The position numbers and the translations under genes are program-made. Positions 21,537 through 32,230 of a DNA stretch of 64,000 nucleotides are shown one piece after another (the stretch's first letter is position 1; every line of letters begins with the position of its first letter). The stretch spans positions 16,642,704-16,706,703 of the forward strand of contig CM034099.1 in assembly GCA_019914945.1 (NCBI GenBank), in the 5' to 3' direction. The DNA comes from Typha latifolia. Lineage: Eukaryota > Streptophyta > Magnoliopsida > Poales > Typhaceae. Under the pieces are notes generated by a model. It was not told the origin of the DNA, ran no database searches, and worked only from the letters and a program-made list of their open reading frames with translations.

Positions 21537-22070
21537 TTATTCCTCTAACACTGGCATGTCAAATTTAATTATCTCACAATCACGGTGGCCACTGGCCACC
21601 AGCATATATATGAACGCCGCCGTCGCCGTCGCCGCCGCCGCGACGAACCACCCCATGGCCGGCCGGAACCATCGTCCCGTAGGAAAGTTTAGCCATATGG
21701 GGATATGCAGAAGTATGAGAGACCAGAAGAGGAGCAGAAAGCATCCGTGGAAGACGACTCCATCGACAACTGAGACGAGATCGCCTCCTCTTTCGTTCAA
21801 GTAAGCGACCGTGGCATAGTTACTCTCGAGGAGAAGGAGCATGGAGAGCAAAGTGAGGAGCTCCTTCGCCTTCTTCCTCGTAGCCGATCCCGGTGCCGAC
21901 GACTCGAACAAACGAAGGATGTCCAAGAGGAGGAGGAGGGTGAACAGCGCCGGTACCCCATAGGTTGTAGAGGTTTGGTATCCTTCTGATAGGAAGAAAG
22001 TGATTATGAGGAAGAGGATTGCAAGGATGATGAATACCATGGTAGAGAGGAAATATCGAGAGAAATCCAT
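21537..22070 (-). CDS. small membrane protein, array copy E (type II)
   Basis: Encodes 177 residues from an ATG at 22070. Predicted helices are at about 8-28, 37-56, 70-91, 97-121 and 136-160. It shares SNYATVAYLNERGGDLVSVV and FHGCFLLLFWS with copy C, and TSTTYGV and LRLFESSAPGSA with the helix 2-3 region of type I copies (LRLFEKAE..SA). It is therefore the best bridge between subtypes. The short polar tail ends in VLEE and lacks the SPV ending of type I. The GC-rich codons of the last helix (alanine and threonine run 144-152) contrast with its AT-rich flanks. The function is unknown. Confidence 0.75.
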   Translation of the reverse strand: MDFSRYFLSTMVFIILAILFLIITFFLSEGYQTSTTYGVPALFTLLLLLDILRLFESSAPGSATRKKAKELLTLLSMLLLLESNYATVAYLNERGGDLVSVVDGVVFHGCFLLLFWSLILLHIPIWLNFPTGRWFRPAMGWFVAAAATATAAFIYMLVASGHRDCEIIKFDMPVLEE

Positions 22071-22439
22071 TGGAGAATGACAGACAAAGAGAACGACTTA
22101 AGTAAAGAGTGAATGGGTTTCACTGTATCAATCCCTCGCGATTCTCTTATAGGAAACTTCGTTCGTCTTTCCGTGTGAACTTGTGGTAGGGGTGTTTGGA
22201 ATCCTAAAAATTCCTACGGGAATATACGAGGAATTTGATAAGAAATTTTCCCTAAGCCGTGTTTGGATGAAAATTTGGAAGAAATATTTTTCTTGGGAAG
22301 CACCCCCTTTCAAGGAATATGTATATATTTATATAATCCATTCCCTCACTCTCTTCTTTCACCCAGTGTTCTGTTCCTATTTTAAACGGTGAGAAAATTA
22401 TCAATTTTGGGCTATTGAGATGAGAACTCTATTGCTTTC

Positions 22440-24425
22440 ATATGATATTTGAGAAACTATTTGAGAGTGGTTATGCAGATGAAGGTAGAATCATTGCCGC
22501 TAAAAAGACAGATGAAAGAAAGCAAGAAAAATGATGCCAAGGTCCTATCAACATTCAGCAATCCTTAAGACAAACTTATTCATGATATTATGTATGTTCT
22601 TAGTGTTGCAGAAAATCTTATCAATTTGGATCAATTGATAGCTAGACAAAGTCGTTTATGCAAATATTTTTCTCCGAGGATAAATGCATGAAACAACCAG
22701 TACTTTCAGTAGATATGACTGACAATAAAATGCTCCCTCTAAATCTATCCGAGTTCACTATGAATGCATTTGATGTTCAATCTGGTGGTGATTCATGGAT
22801 AGATATGGCAGAGAATATATAGGCGTCTCAATTTTGGTGGATTGAACTTTATGCATAAGAATAATATGGTAAATGGTTTGACTTTAATATCAAATGATGA
22901 AAAATTGTGTTGAGTATGCATCTATGGAAATCATTACAGAGCATCAATCTTTTCAAGTTGATATATTATGGAGAGCAAAAGAACAACTGATGTTAAGTAC
23001 ATGCAGACATATGTGGTCCTATGCGCACGCCTGCACTTGCTGAAAAAAAGAAATTTTATTTTTTTACTATTCATTGATGACTATGTAAGAATAATATGGG
23101 TATATTTTCTTAAACAAAAATCTAAAACTATCTAATACTTAACACAATTCAAAGCACATGTTGAAAAACAAAGTGTTGTTCTCTTAGAAACTTCTGTGTA
23201 GTGATTATGGAGGTGAATTTAATTCCATAGAGTTCTTTATACTATGTGAAAATGTAGAATTTCGTAGAGAATTTATAACAAAGTTTTACTCCGTAACAAA
23301 ATAGAGTTGCGGAAAGAAAAAATAGAATCATTGTTTAAGCAGCAAGATGCATGCTCAAAGATAAAGCACTTCCAAAGTCATTCTAGGTAAATCAGTGGGA
23401 CATCAATCTCTTTGTTAAGTAGATTTGGTATGAAAGATTTAGATGACAAAACTCCTTATGAAGCATCAATCGTATGGAAGACAATCTAATGTAAGTTATC
23501 TCAAGATATTTGGTTCTATACAAGGTTCCGAAAATCAGTATCGAGATCGGGATTGGCTGTTCGAAAAATAATACATAATCGGCCGTATCAACCTTCTGTA
23601 TCGGATCAAACTATTTTAATTAAATAAAATCCTAAATATTATTTAAAAATATTAAGAAATTTCTAAAAATTTAGAAAAATTATAAAAAACTAATCATTAC
23701 TTATATATAAAGCCTAAAAATATTTTTTTCTCCTTATCCCTCAAACTGTTAGTTTGTTGTGTCAGTCTCTCTCTCTCTCTCTCTCTCTGTGCAGCAGCAG
23801 CTGCTGCAGCGTCAAAACTAACCAACCTTTCTGGATCAGTATCGGTCGAAACTGAGATCTATGGTTCTATAGCCTATGCTCATATTCCTTCTTAAAACAG
23901 GTATAAATTCAATGACAAAAGCTATTGGTTACAGTCATAAAACCAAAGGTTATAAACTTTATGATCCAATAAAAAAGAATTGACTGTTAGTCGAGATGTT
24001 ATTTTTAATGAAGGCAATGCTTGGAACTGAAAAAGTCTGATGCAAATAGTATTTGTTTGGTTGTTAATGATAATGATCGCTTTATTCCTATGTTGAATGA
24101 GCTTCAAGCACCATCTTCACCACAAAGTCATCAACCACAACCATCACCAGAAAGTTATTCATCTGAGTCACCTCCAAGGAGAGTAAGAAGCCTTGCTGAT
24201 ACTTATGAATCATGTGACAAACAATACAGAAACCAAAGTAACAAGACGAATACTTGATAAAATTTTGTACGGCCTTAAGCAAGCTCTAAGGACATGGTAC
24301 ATCAAGATAGGCAAATACTTTATTGATAACAAGTTCCAAAGAAACCAAAGTGAACCAATGCTTTATGTGAAGACATGAGGTATGGAAATCCTTACGGTTT
24401 GCTTGTATGTTGATGATATAATATT
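22440..24425 (+). pseudogene. Ty1/copia pol pseudogene
   Basis: Degenerate translation on the plus strand follows copia pol order. It begins with a pre-integrase segment like IHDIMYVLSVAENL (about 22580). The integrase core follows, with CGPMRTPALAEK, LFIDDYVRIIWVYFLKQK, SDYGGEFNS and GVAERKNRI (about 22990-23330). Next come TPYEA and FGSIAYAHIP (interrupted), then VGYSHKTKGYKLYDP and SRDVIFNE (about 23930-24010). The variable linker PPRRVRSLADTYESCD is at about 24170-24220, and a reverse transcriptase piece, ILYGLKQALRTWYIKI to CLYVDDIIF, runs to 24425. Protease and gag are missing, the reverse transcriptase N-terminus is deleted, and there are many stops. Confidence 0.85.
23521..23861. mobile_element. 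341-bp insertion in the copia pseudogene with 10-bp direct repeats
   Basis: TGGTTCTATA occurs at 23511-23520 and again at 23862-23871. Removing one copy and the insert restores continuous copia coding across FGSIAYAHIP. The insert has internal atcagtatcg repeats near both ends, a CT microsatellite (23765-23788) and a palindromic GCAGCAGCTGCTGC. There is no coding capacity and no clear terminal inverted repeat. A 9-11-bp duplication suggests a Mutator-like transposase acted on it. Confidence 0.7.
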
Positions 24426-24655
24426 CCATCGCCACCTACCTCACGTCTCATATTCCAACACCACCACCTTCTCTACCTCCTTCTCCCATCTCTCTTTCTA
24501 GTTTTTTTTCCTCTAAAATTTCATAAACTATCCAAATAAGATAAATTAATTCAATCCAAAGAAAAATTTTCACACGGGATCTTCTAATGTCACTTTTCAA
24601 TTCCTACACTGGAAAATTCCTATGGAAAAAAATTCCTTACTTATCCAAACAGGCC

Positions 24656-25446
24656 CTAAATATTCCAGTTAGCTAAGTCAATACGTCTTCTATTCTTCCA
24701 GTTTATTTTATGGTAATCATTATAATTAAACAACGGAGGCATCGCTCTCACCGGCGTCAGTAGGACTTTAATTAAGACATCTGTTACGATCGGCTGAGCT
24801 GTTAATCTCTCCAACATATCAAATAGAGATAGCCATGACTACTCAACCAAGTCTCTAGAAAGAGAAATAAATATCTCCAACCTATTCCTCGTTCTTGAAA
24901 ACTTATCAAGAAAATAAAAGAAGTATCATCTTCTAACATCCTTGGAACTCCTACAGAATATCGTCTGACGGTGGTAATGGTGCATGGCGGAGGTGATGGT
25001 TGTGGTTGGGGCAATGGAGCATAGGTTTTAAGTGCAATAAAATAAGCAACCATCAAACTATACACAAGTTAAATTAGAAGAAAGTTGGCAGTGAGGTGAG
25101 GTATTTTCAAACCCAGTGATTGTCTTGGAAGTAGTCCAAAATTTGGCCCAAAGCTATATGAAGCAGCTGGTCCTCTTACAGGCCGTTTTAACCAACTGGT
25201 CAACTGCAAGATTACCCAGATGAAAATAAAGAATAAGTAAGGTGAAACTTAGAGAAAGAAAAAGAAAAAGAATCCAGGACCAGAAAGTAATTAAATAGTC
25301 CGAGATAATTGTTAAATTATCTTATTCAATTCATCCCCTCGGTCAGACAATCAGATATATGGATATGTTCAGATTTTATTTCTATATATGATTTATGGAC
25401 ATTATTATCTTAATCAAATAGCCAGTTAGCCAATTAAGTATATCCA

Positions 25447-25515
<69 letters not shown>

Positions 25516-26460
25516 AAAAAGAAAAAGAAAGTATGTTCAATTCTCTTGCCCATTAAGGGACGAGAGTGTCGTAGTTCAAGTGAAATTCTATGTAGACCTC
25601 TCAATCAAGCCATGCTCCGTGAACTGGTTTTCATGAGTTTGTCCGAGTACAAGTGTCAACTCCATGTATTCTTGTCCTAACTCAGGACTCATGTTTTGTC
25701 TAGTGTATATAGAGCTTTTGTCTGAAGAACTTAGAAAGACTAAACTCTTTCACATTTTAGTGATACTCAACATCCAGATCACTGCAGTGCTTGCGAATTA
25801 TGATCTTCGCTGGGAATTCGTTCTTTTCACGTTTGTTGTCAAAATTTATGAGAAGCAGCTCTGTGCCAGCTTCTCATTTCCATGTCTTCTCTGGCATCAG
25901 TTGCAACTTCGATTGGCGCACGTCAGGAGTCATGAGTTCAATCTTAAGTCATTGCCTCCTTATGGAGAAGATAGATCATGTCAATTAAAATTCTCCATAT
26001 TGGAAGGGGGCATTGCTATCCTTGGCATCGAATGTATCCCGCGTGGTTACAGATTTGTTCAGAAAGAGCACTTTTTTTTAAGGTTTTACCCCTGTTACAG
26101 TAGAATAACAAGACATTATGGAGGACGTGAAGTAAAAGTTACTACAAATTGAGAGATGGTTAAATGATATGTAAAACAGAGCAAGTGTTCAAAAGCATTC
26201 GTTAAGATAACTAGGAATCACGATGAATCAAGAAAGGCAGATGTATAACAAATAAGAGAAATTCATATCAACCAATCATATGAATTTGAGTTTTAATATA
26301 AAGATCATAATAAGAAAAACAGGCATGAAAGTGGCAAGTAATTGAACTGTTAATAGTAATTATTGCTCTGTAAATTAATATTATTTCTCACACCTAAATT
26401 TTGAAATGATTTTAAGGAAAGAAGCGTACTTGCTCCCCTGTCTTTCGTATAGTTTGATGG
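24656..26460. other. intergenic region with a 162-codon frame of doubtful status
   Basis: Apart from a CT microsatellite (25450-25511), I see no firm feature. The plus strand has an ATG-started frame of 162 codons at 25664-26152 (N-terminus MYSCPNSGLMF; cysteine- and aromatic-rich). No domain is recognisable, and fragments such as SHEFNLKSLPPYGEDRS look like transposon-derived or untranslated sequence. I do not call it a gene. Confidence 0.35.
25450..25511. repeat. (CT)n microsatellite
   Basis: About 31 uninterrupted CT units. Confidence 0.95.
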
Positions 26461-26928
26461 TCAAACTGGTGAGCCACCCTGAATCCCCTTGGAATTTTGC
26501 AACTTGGAAGCCTCGTCAATATCGTCGGCATCCATGTCCTGATGCAAGAAGAAGAAATAGAAGCCAACGACAATGGTGGCTCCTGACATCGCCCACAAAA
26601 CTATTTTGACAGGCCATGGCATGATAGTCGCCACCCTAAAAGTGAACATGACGATTAACAAAGTAGATAGAAGCCACACGGGTGTCTTTATTTTCTCCCT
26701 CGCAGCTGAGCCGGTCTCAGCCTTCTCGAATAAACGAAGGTTCCAAAAGAGAAGCAGAAGGGTTGATAGGGATAACACCGCAAAGGTTGTGGAGCTGAGG
26801 AGTCCATGGGATAAGAAGAGAACTATGAAGAAGGCAATTGCAAGGGTTAAAAATCCCAGAAGAGAGAGAAGATAACAGAGACTAAATTTAAAATCAGAGG
26901 CCGCAGTATCTTGCTCGGAGAACCCCAT
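26461..26928 (-). CDS. small four-span membrane protein, array copy F (type I)
   Basis: Encodes 155 residues from an ATG at 26928. Predicted helices are at about 17-39, 46-62, 83-101 and 104-128. Conserved landmarks shared with copy A and the pseudogenes are STTFAVLSL, FWNLRLFEKAE, SAARE, PVWLLSTLLIVMFT, MPWPVKIV and the GFYFFFLHQD exit of helix 4. The polar tail ends GGSPV. It is the best-preserved type I member and a useful reference for the degraded copies at 13.1, 13.6, 18.0 and 19.1 kb. It has no signal peptide and no known motif. The function is unknown; a structural or scaffolding membrane role would be a guess. Confidence 0.8.
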   Translation of the reverse strand: MGFSEQDTAASDFKFSLCYLLSLLGFLTLAIAFFIVLFLSHGLLSSTTFAVLSLSTLLLLFWNLRLFEKAETGSAAREKIKTPVWLLSTLLIVMFTFRVATIMPWPVKIVLWAMSGATIVVGFYFFFLHQDMDADDIDEASKLQNSKGIQGGSPV

Positions 26929-27059
26929 TGCGGAGTTTACCTACGTTCTTCCTACGAATTTTATAGAATCCGGCTTGGAGTCCGACATATAAATAGAGAG
27001 GGGATGGTTCAAGTCGATTACATATATTTTTAGGAAAATTTATATATAAGTTCCTACTT

Positions 27060-27430
27060 TATAATATAATTATTGTTTATGTTCTATATTTTTACTATTT
27101 ACAAATCGAGCATCTAATTTAGCAACAAAAAATACTCTATATTAAATTTGAATTAACGCTATCAGAATATTTTATTAAGTGGAGATATTTTATTTTTTAA
27201 ATGACTAAAATATATTTATTTTTAAAATGATTAAAATATCCTTAGTATGATTTGGTTGAAGGTATTTTTATAATTTTCTTAGTTTAGTTAACTTAACTCA
27301 GATATTTAATTAAGTTTAACTAATTAATCTAATGATAGAGTATTTTTTGCACATATTTGTTAAATCATATAGCTTGATATGTAAATAGTAAAATTATAGG
27401 GTGTAAATCATAATCTCATTGAAAGACAAG
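27060..27430 (+). mobile_element. AT-rich MITE, first arm of an inverted pair
   Basis: The ends carry tttttactatttacaaatc and, inverted, gatatgtaaatagtaaaatt. The whole segment is similar in reverse complement to 27985-28340, with matches such as ttaaaatgattaaaatat, ggttgaa and attaagtttaactaa in the same order. Confidence 0.65.
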
Positions 27431-27984
27431 TTGTTATATACAAATTTCTCTATATTTTAAAGTCTCTCTTTACTTATGACTAAACTAATAATATTAATTT
27501 TTCTATCTAAATGAACAGACTGATTATAAAAAATATCTAAAATTGAATGATGGGCTTGATCATAACTAGGCTTAGGCTTGATAAAACTCGGCTTAATTAA
27601 AATATATTTAATCCTATATTTTTTTTTTCAGTAAATTCACTATTTAGCCCGCTGATTTTAAATTTCTTTTAAACATGGTTCTTTTACCAATAAAAAACGT
27701 ATATTTTTAGTTATAATATTCCTAGGAAATATTATATTCTCACTAAATAATAATTTCAGCCGACGGAGCCAGTAATTTTAAACAAATGCCCATATCTCTT
27801 ACTTGTCAAAAAAAAAAAAATATATATATATATATATATGTGTGTGTGTATATATATATTAGTTTTAAATATAATAATTACTTAGGATCGAATCTATCCA
27901 TGACCTCTTTGATTATAAAAAATAACTACCGTCTCTGCACGATTAGTAACATGCAAATTTTTTAAATAAGTCAATACAAAATAT
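27431..27984. other. spacer between inverted MITE copies
   Basis: AT-rich sequence with a TA/TG microsatellite at about 27816-27860. No gene. Confidence 0.4.
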
Positions 27985-28340
27985 TAGCTCAGAATTTTTT
28001 TTATTTACACTATGTATTTTTATTATTTATAAATCAAGTTATATAATTTAACTAATATATACATTAAATATTTTATTATTAGATTTATTAGTTAAACTTA
28101 ATCAAATATTTAAATTAAGTTAGCTATAGTAAAAAAATTACGAAACTACTTTCAACCGAGTCATATTAAAAATATTTTAATCATTTTAAAAATAAGAATA
28201 TTTTAATTATTTTAAAATAAAATATTTAACTTAACAGAATATTTTCACTATATTTATTTAAATTTAACTCTTAATATTTTTATATATATTTACTAAATTA
28301 TAGGGCTAATTAAAAATAGTAAAATATATAAGGTAAACGG
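27985..28340 (-). mobile_element. AT-rich MITE, second arm of an inverted pair
   Basis: Reverse-complement relative of 27060-27430. The termini again show tactattt-type repeats (ctatttttaattagccctat in reverse). Confidence 0.65.
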
Positions 28341-29294
28341 TCGTTAAATGCGGTTGTTAGCAGTTAGCAAGAATTTATATAGGGGTATACACAAATTTCC
28401 CAAGAATTTAAATTTGAATGGTTGTTAGCAGTTAGCGCAGACGTGAAGGAAAGGATATAAATGCGGTAGGTTAGACTGGGGATCGGCTATGACGAACAAC
28501 TCTCGAGAAGCTGCCTGCTTGGGAGAAACAGGGGGACACCATATCAGAATTGACAGGTGGCATATTGTTTACGATCCTTGGTGAGCCTGCTGTTTTGGCC
28601 GTCCCACGGATTTCTCTTTCCTTACTTCTTGAATGACCTCATTAGATCCGGAATCCCGGAAGAAGACTTGGTTTCTTTGTTTTGTGGAGTAAAGACGAAG
28701 ACTTGACTTAGTCCCACCAAAACCTACTCGGTTTCTTTGCAGATCACATCGTAGACTTATTGCTCCAACTAACTATGTGCTGTAATCACATGGGCTCGTC
28801 AAATCAACAGAGGGATTACGTATTAACACTAGTGCAACTTGGAATGTATAGGATCCCTCCCATACCTTCCGTTGACGCGTGGACGGACAAAATCCACGTG
28901 GTCGGCTCATTAAACTTTTATTAAGTTTTTCTAAGAAGGATTTGGACCCGCCTACTAAATAAGAAATTATTAAGACAACGAAAGATTGGACTTTGGAGCA
29001 CTTGCGAACAAAAAATCCAAAAGTCCAAAGATTCCACAAGCGAGCCGTCCTATTCAAAGTGACGAAGTAGCGGATCCTATGCAAATCGGGCGTAGTACCG
29101 GATTCATCAATGACGATCCGCCTGCACTGAGTTCTCTGTTCGTCGTCGGTCGGCCGGTCGCCGGCGTTAACCATGTCGACTTTAAACCTTTAAAAGATAA
29201 AGGAGGAGAGGAATAGCCGAAGCCGATCGAGCTGGGAAAGGACTAAGGAAGAAGAGATGTACTCCTTTTAGAGACAACCTTGTCACATACATCT
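28341..29294. other. intergenic region with unidentified coding-like frames
   Basis: A plus-strand frame of 76 codons (28986-29216; contains IGRSTGFINDDPPALSSLF) overlaps a 133-codon minus-strand frame (28773-29174; contains TARLWNLWTFGFFV). Base composition is more balanced than in the flanks, as in a gene or organelle-derived fragment, but I recognise neither translation. Confidence 0.3.
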
Positions 29295-30300
29295 AGCCTG
29301 ACGTGGTGATCGATCCGGCTATGGATGCTTGCGATGAAGAAGTCCTAATTCCCACCGCTGCCGTCTACGATCCCGTTCCGATCCGTATGGACTTTCGTGA
29401 TCGAGAGGTTCGTCTGAGTGCTTACGAAGATCGTCAACCCAGTTCAAATCTCAATTCCCCTACTTTTGTTTTAATTCTGAATCGACTCAAGAGAAGGTAT
29501 CCAGAATTGTTCCCAAGTTTTCGCTTCTTCTCTCTACTGCATCTTAAATCCATTTTCTATTTTCTTTCTTTTCTTTTCTCTTAGAGCAATTCCGATGCAT
29601 GAAAACTCCATTCTATAGTGATGTATGTAGATCCGCTGTGTTAAAGCAATGTCCAGAAGCGAAGGTGGAATCATCTTTTGTATAATTGAGAGGTGGCACC
29701 TGCTTTATAATATCTTCTCGAGTACTCAATGGATACCTCATTTCTACGTAAGATGTGACTACATTTATTAGCCGGATTGATAGTTATCTTTTCAAGAGAT
29801 TATAAATTCGACTCTAATAATAATAATAATTATTACGAAAAAATATTATTTGATGATTTAATAATCTCACTTAATTCGATTAATTCGATTGCGTAAGGAT
29901 ATTAACTTTTGGATGCACATGACTTAAAATTTAGACTAAAATGCAGTCTAAATATTTTTATATTTAGAAATAGTTGACTATTTATTTAATTTATATTTAA
30001 CCGTCGTACTTATAAATAATAATAATAATAATAATAATAAAAAGACTAACCCACATTTAATTTTTTAATCATTCGGGCCGGATCAAATCAAACCTATCAA
30101 CTCTGAATTCTTCTAGTCTGATGGTTGGGCAGAAGGTCCTTAAGCTAAATATAGATCTCTATTGTAGAAAAAAAAAATTAGAGTTGGTTGGCAAGACTGG
30201 ACTCAACTAAATAAATTTTGGACGAGAAGTCACTCAATTGTCTATGCACCAAATTGTAGACTTTTGCCACAACTGGACAATATGTAAATTAAGTAATCTT
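29295..30300 (+). repeat. diverged duplicate of the 21.1-21.5 kb segment, with a 93-codon frame
   Basis: Shares ordered blocks with 21110-21500 (see that entry). This copy keeps an open frame at 29303-29584 whose GTG-led start reads VIDPAMDACDEEVLIPTAAV and continues YDPVPIRMDFRDREVRLSAY. In the 21-kb copy the same region has stops. The frame could be the first exon of an unrecognised gene: a pyrimidine-rich stretch ending in TTAG at 29584 looks like an acceptor before the conserved gagcaattccgatgc block. Confidence 0.45.
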
Positions 30301-30892
30301 TGTAATAAAACCAAAAAGTTTCCATCCTCCATCTAACAATCGATCGACCAAATCACGCCTAGAGTTAGTCAGTGAGCTAGAAAGTTAGGAAGTAGATTTG
30401 GGCAATTTGTGTCTTAAACTAATATACTTATTTTTATTTTTATCTTTGCAAGTTTATCTATTTTAACCGTAAAATAACAGCAATGTCTTTATACCCACTT
30501 TTAAGATAACAAATCATTGTCACATGTAACATTAAATATTATTTTTATTTTTGTAATACTGTACTAGTATTTGCAAGGTTTTTTTTTTTATCTCAAGAAC
30601 CCATGCAAACTTAAAATTCTCTATCTAAGATGAAGAATTTGCACAAGAAATAAAATTTGAGGCACATGTTTCTTATCTAATGCTTGTAGTTTATAATTTC
30701 TTTTAAATAAAAGAAAATCTTAATAGTGTCGTTAGAATTTGAATTTGAAAACATACATTGGGCATAGAATTCTTTCTCTATTTGAGCACGATCTCATGCA
30801 ATTTGGTGATGAAAAGTTTCATGCAACTTTTTTTGGAAGGAGCTTGGAAACATATTAAAAGAGTATATATTGGATCAATATGCCAAAGTAAA
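30301..30892. other. AT-rich intergenic region
   Basis: No gene or boundary of note. Confidence 0.4.
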
Positions 30893-31645
30893 TGAGCTGT
30901 TTAAGCGCAACTCAACTTGAGCTCAGCTTGGTTTGATTTGAGTTAAGTCAAGTCTTAGCCTTATTCGATTTATATTTTGAGTTGAACTTAAGATAGAGCC
31001 AACTTGCTCAGGCGACCCCATAAGCTCGGCTTAATATAGTATTTATTAATATTATATATATATATAATCGTTAAATCTTTAATTCAATGACTACTATTAT
31101 TCTATCTCTATCTAACACCTAACCCTAAATTCAATAAAAAAAAAACTCCCAACAAACCCATTGCCCAACCTCCTCCTTTTCTCCTCTCCTTCCATTGACC
31201 GACTTCTCCGACCTCTTTCAGTGACCTCCTTCTCCATTGTTGTCTGCCCCAATGTTAGGCTCCTCTATTAGCGTCAGCATCGTCCTCCTTCATCAATGTC
31301 GATGCTAGTCTCCTCCTCCTCCTCCTCCTCCTCCTCCACCTCCTCATCCAACCTTCTCGTTGTCCATCGACAAGTTGCCACCGCCTTCTCCTCTCCGTCA
31401 ACCTCCTTTTCCTCCTCATCTGCCTCCTCCTCTTCCTTCGATCTCCTTCTCCTCTCCTCTATCAGTCTCTCCTTCTTATCCTTCGATAAGCTGCTGTCCT
31501 CACAGCCTCCTCCTCTAATTAAGTTCAGGCTTAGCTTAGGCTCGGTTTGACTCAGCTCGAGTTGAGTTGAACTGAACCTAAATATCTTTGAAGAGCTCGA
31601 AATTAATTCCGAGCCGGGTTTGAGCTACACACCTTATATCCACCT
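30893..31645. mobile_element. repeat with GAGCTCG/GGCTCGG-rich ends
   Basis: Inward-facing arms: the left starts near gagctgtttaagcgcaactc and the right ends, in reverse, with gtgtgtagctcaaacccggc. Both are rich in GAGTT/AGCTC motifs similar to those at 16.9 and 20.3 kb. The interior holds a (TCC)n-rich stretch (31306-31340) that opens a serine-rich frame by composition. It is probably a non-autonomous hAT-like element; no target duplication was established. Confidence 0.5.
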
Positions 31646-31755
31646 CTCCTATTGCCCAACTAGAATTTCGAAAATTATATAGAATCAAGCTATTAAACAA
31701 AATAGGATACCCGTTACTCCATTAGGGTTAATTAAGTACACACACTCAGAATTAA

Positions 31756-31785
31756 GGCCCATGACATATTTTATAACTAGGCCCA
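31756..31785 (+). promoter_or_regulatory. paired site II motifs (GGCCCA) upstream of the NOL9-like gene
   Basis: GGCCCA occurs at 31756-31761 and 31780-31785, the reverse of TGGGCC. Such site II elements, often with telo-boxes, are typical of plant genes for ribosome biogenesis and translation and are bound by TCP factors. They lie about 660 bases before the start codon, so they belong to this gene's promoter only if the transcript starts unusually far upstream. A telo-box-like TAGGGTTT lies in its first intron (32666-32673). Confidence 0.35.
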
Positions 31786-32206
31786 ACATCAATAGTCTAA
31801 AATGAAGGACAGGCCCGAAAGTATTCAATTAGAATTAAGAAGGGCTCACATTTGACCGACCATGGAATGGAAACTCTGCTTATTCCTGCATCTGTGATAT
31901 TGATAAGGGTTTGTTTGGTTCCTTTAGTATGTAGGTGCCTCTGTATTAATATATATATATATATATATGATTTCACATGCGACAGAGTAAAGAAAATAGT
32001 ATATATAAGAAGGAGGTGAACAAAAGTAGGGGCAAAAGTTGAATGACGCAAAGAAATCATAGCATTTTTCATATTATGAAGTTGTTTTTGGTAAACACTA
32101 ATTTGAATTACTTGAATTAATTATTAAGCACGAACTACAAGTAAATCAAGTGAATAATTAACTGAATGAAATTAATTCCGATTTAAATTCCAGATGCCCC
32201 TATGTG

Positions 32207-32230
32207 TATATATATATATATGTATATATA
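32207..32230. repeat. (TA)n microsatellite upstream of the NOL9-like gene
   Basis: Short TATA-rich run about 220 bases before the start codon. It could supply the TATA element, but this is not shown. Confidence 0.5.

Larger units (their letters stand above)
22190..24655. mobile_element. composite element: TIR-bearing ends around a copia fragment
   Basis: The left end (TAGGGGTGTTTGG) and the right end in reverse (TAGGGCCTGTTTGG) match, and both are followed by AAATTCC/GGAATTT-rich sub-terminal DNA. Such GGG...TGTTTGG termini are typical of Tourist/Harbinger-like or related MITEs. Between about 22440 and 24425 lies part of a Ty1/copia pol without visible LTRs. Either the DNA element captured the copia piece, or the copia element inserted and lost its LTRs. 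The target duplication is not clear. Confidence 0.45.

Noticed and set aside
25664..26152. 162-codon ATG-started frame
   Set aside because: No recognisable fold or family and no splice context; a better explanation is chance or old transposon sequence. Kept only as a note in the region entry.
31296..31550. 84-codon serine-rich frame
   Set aside because: Arises from (TCC)n repeats inside a repeat element.
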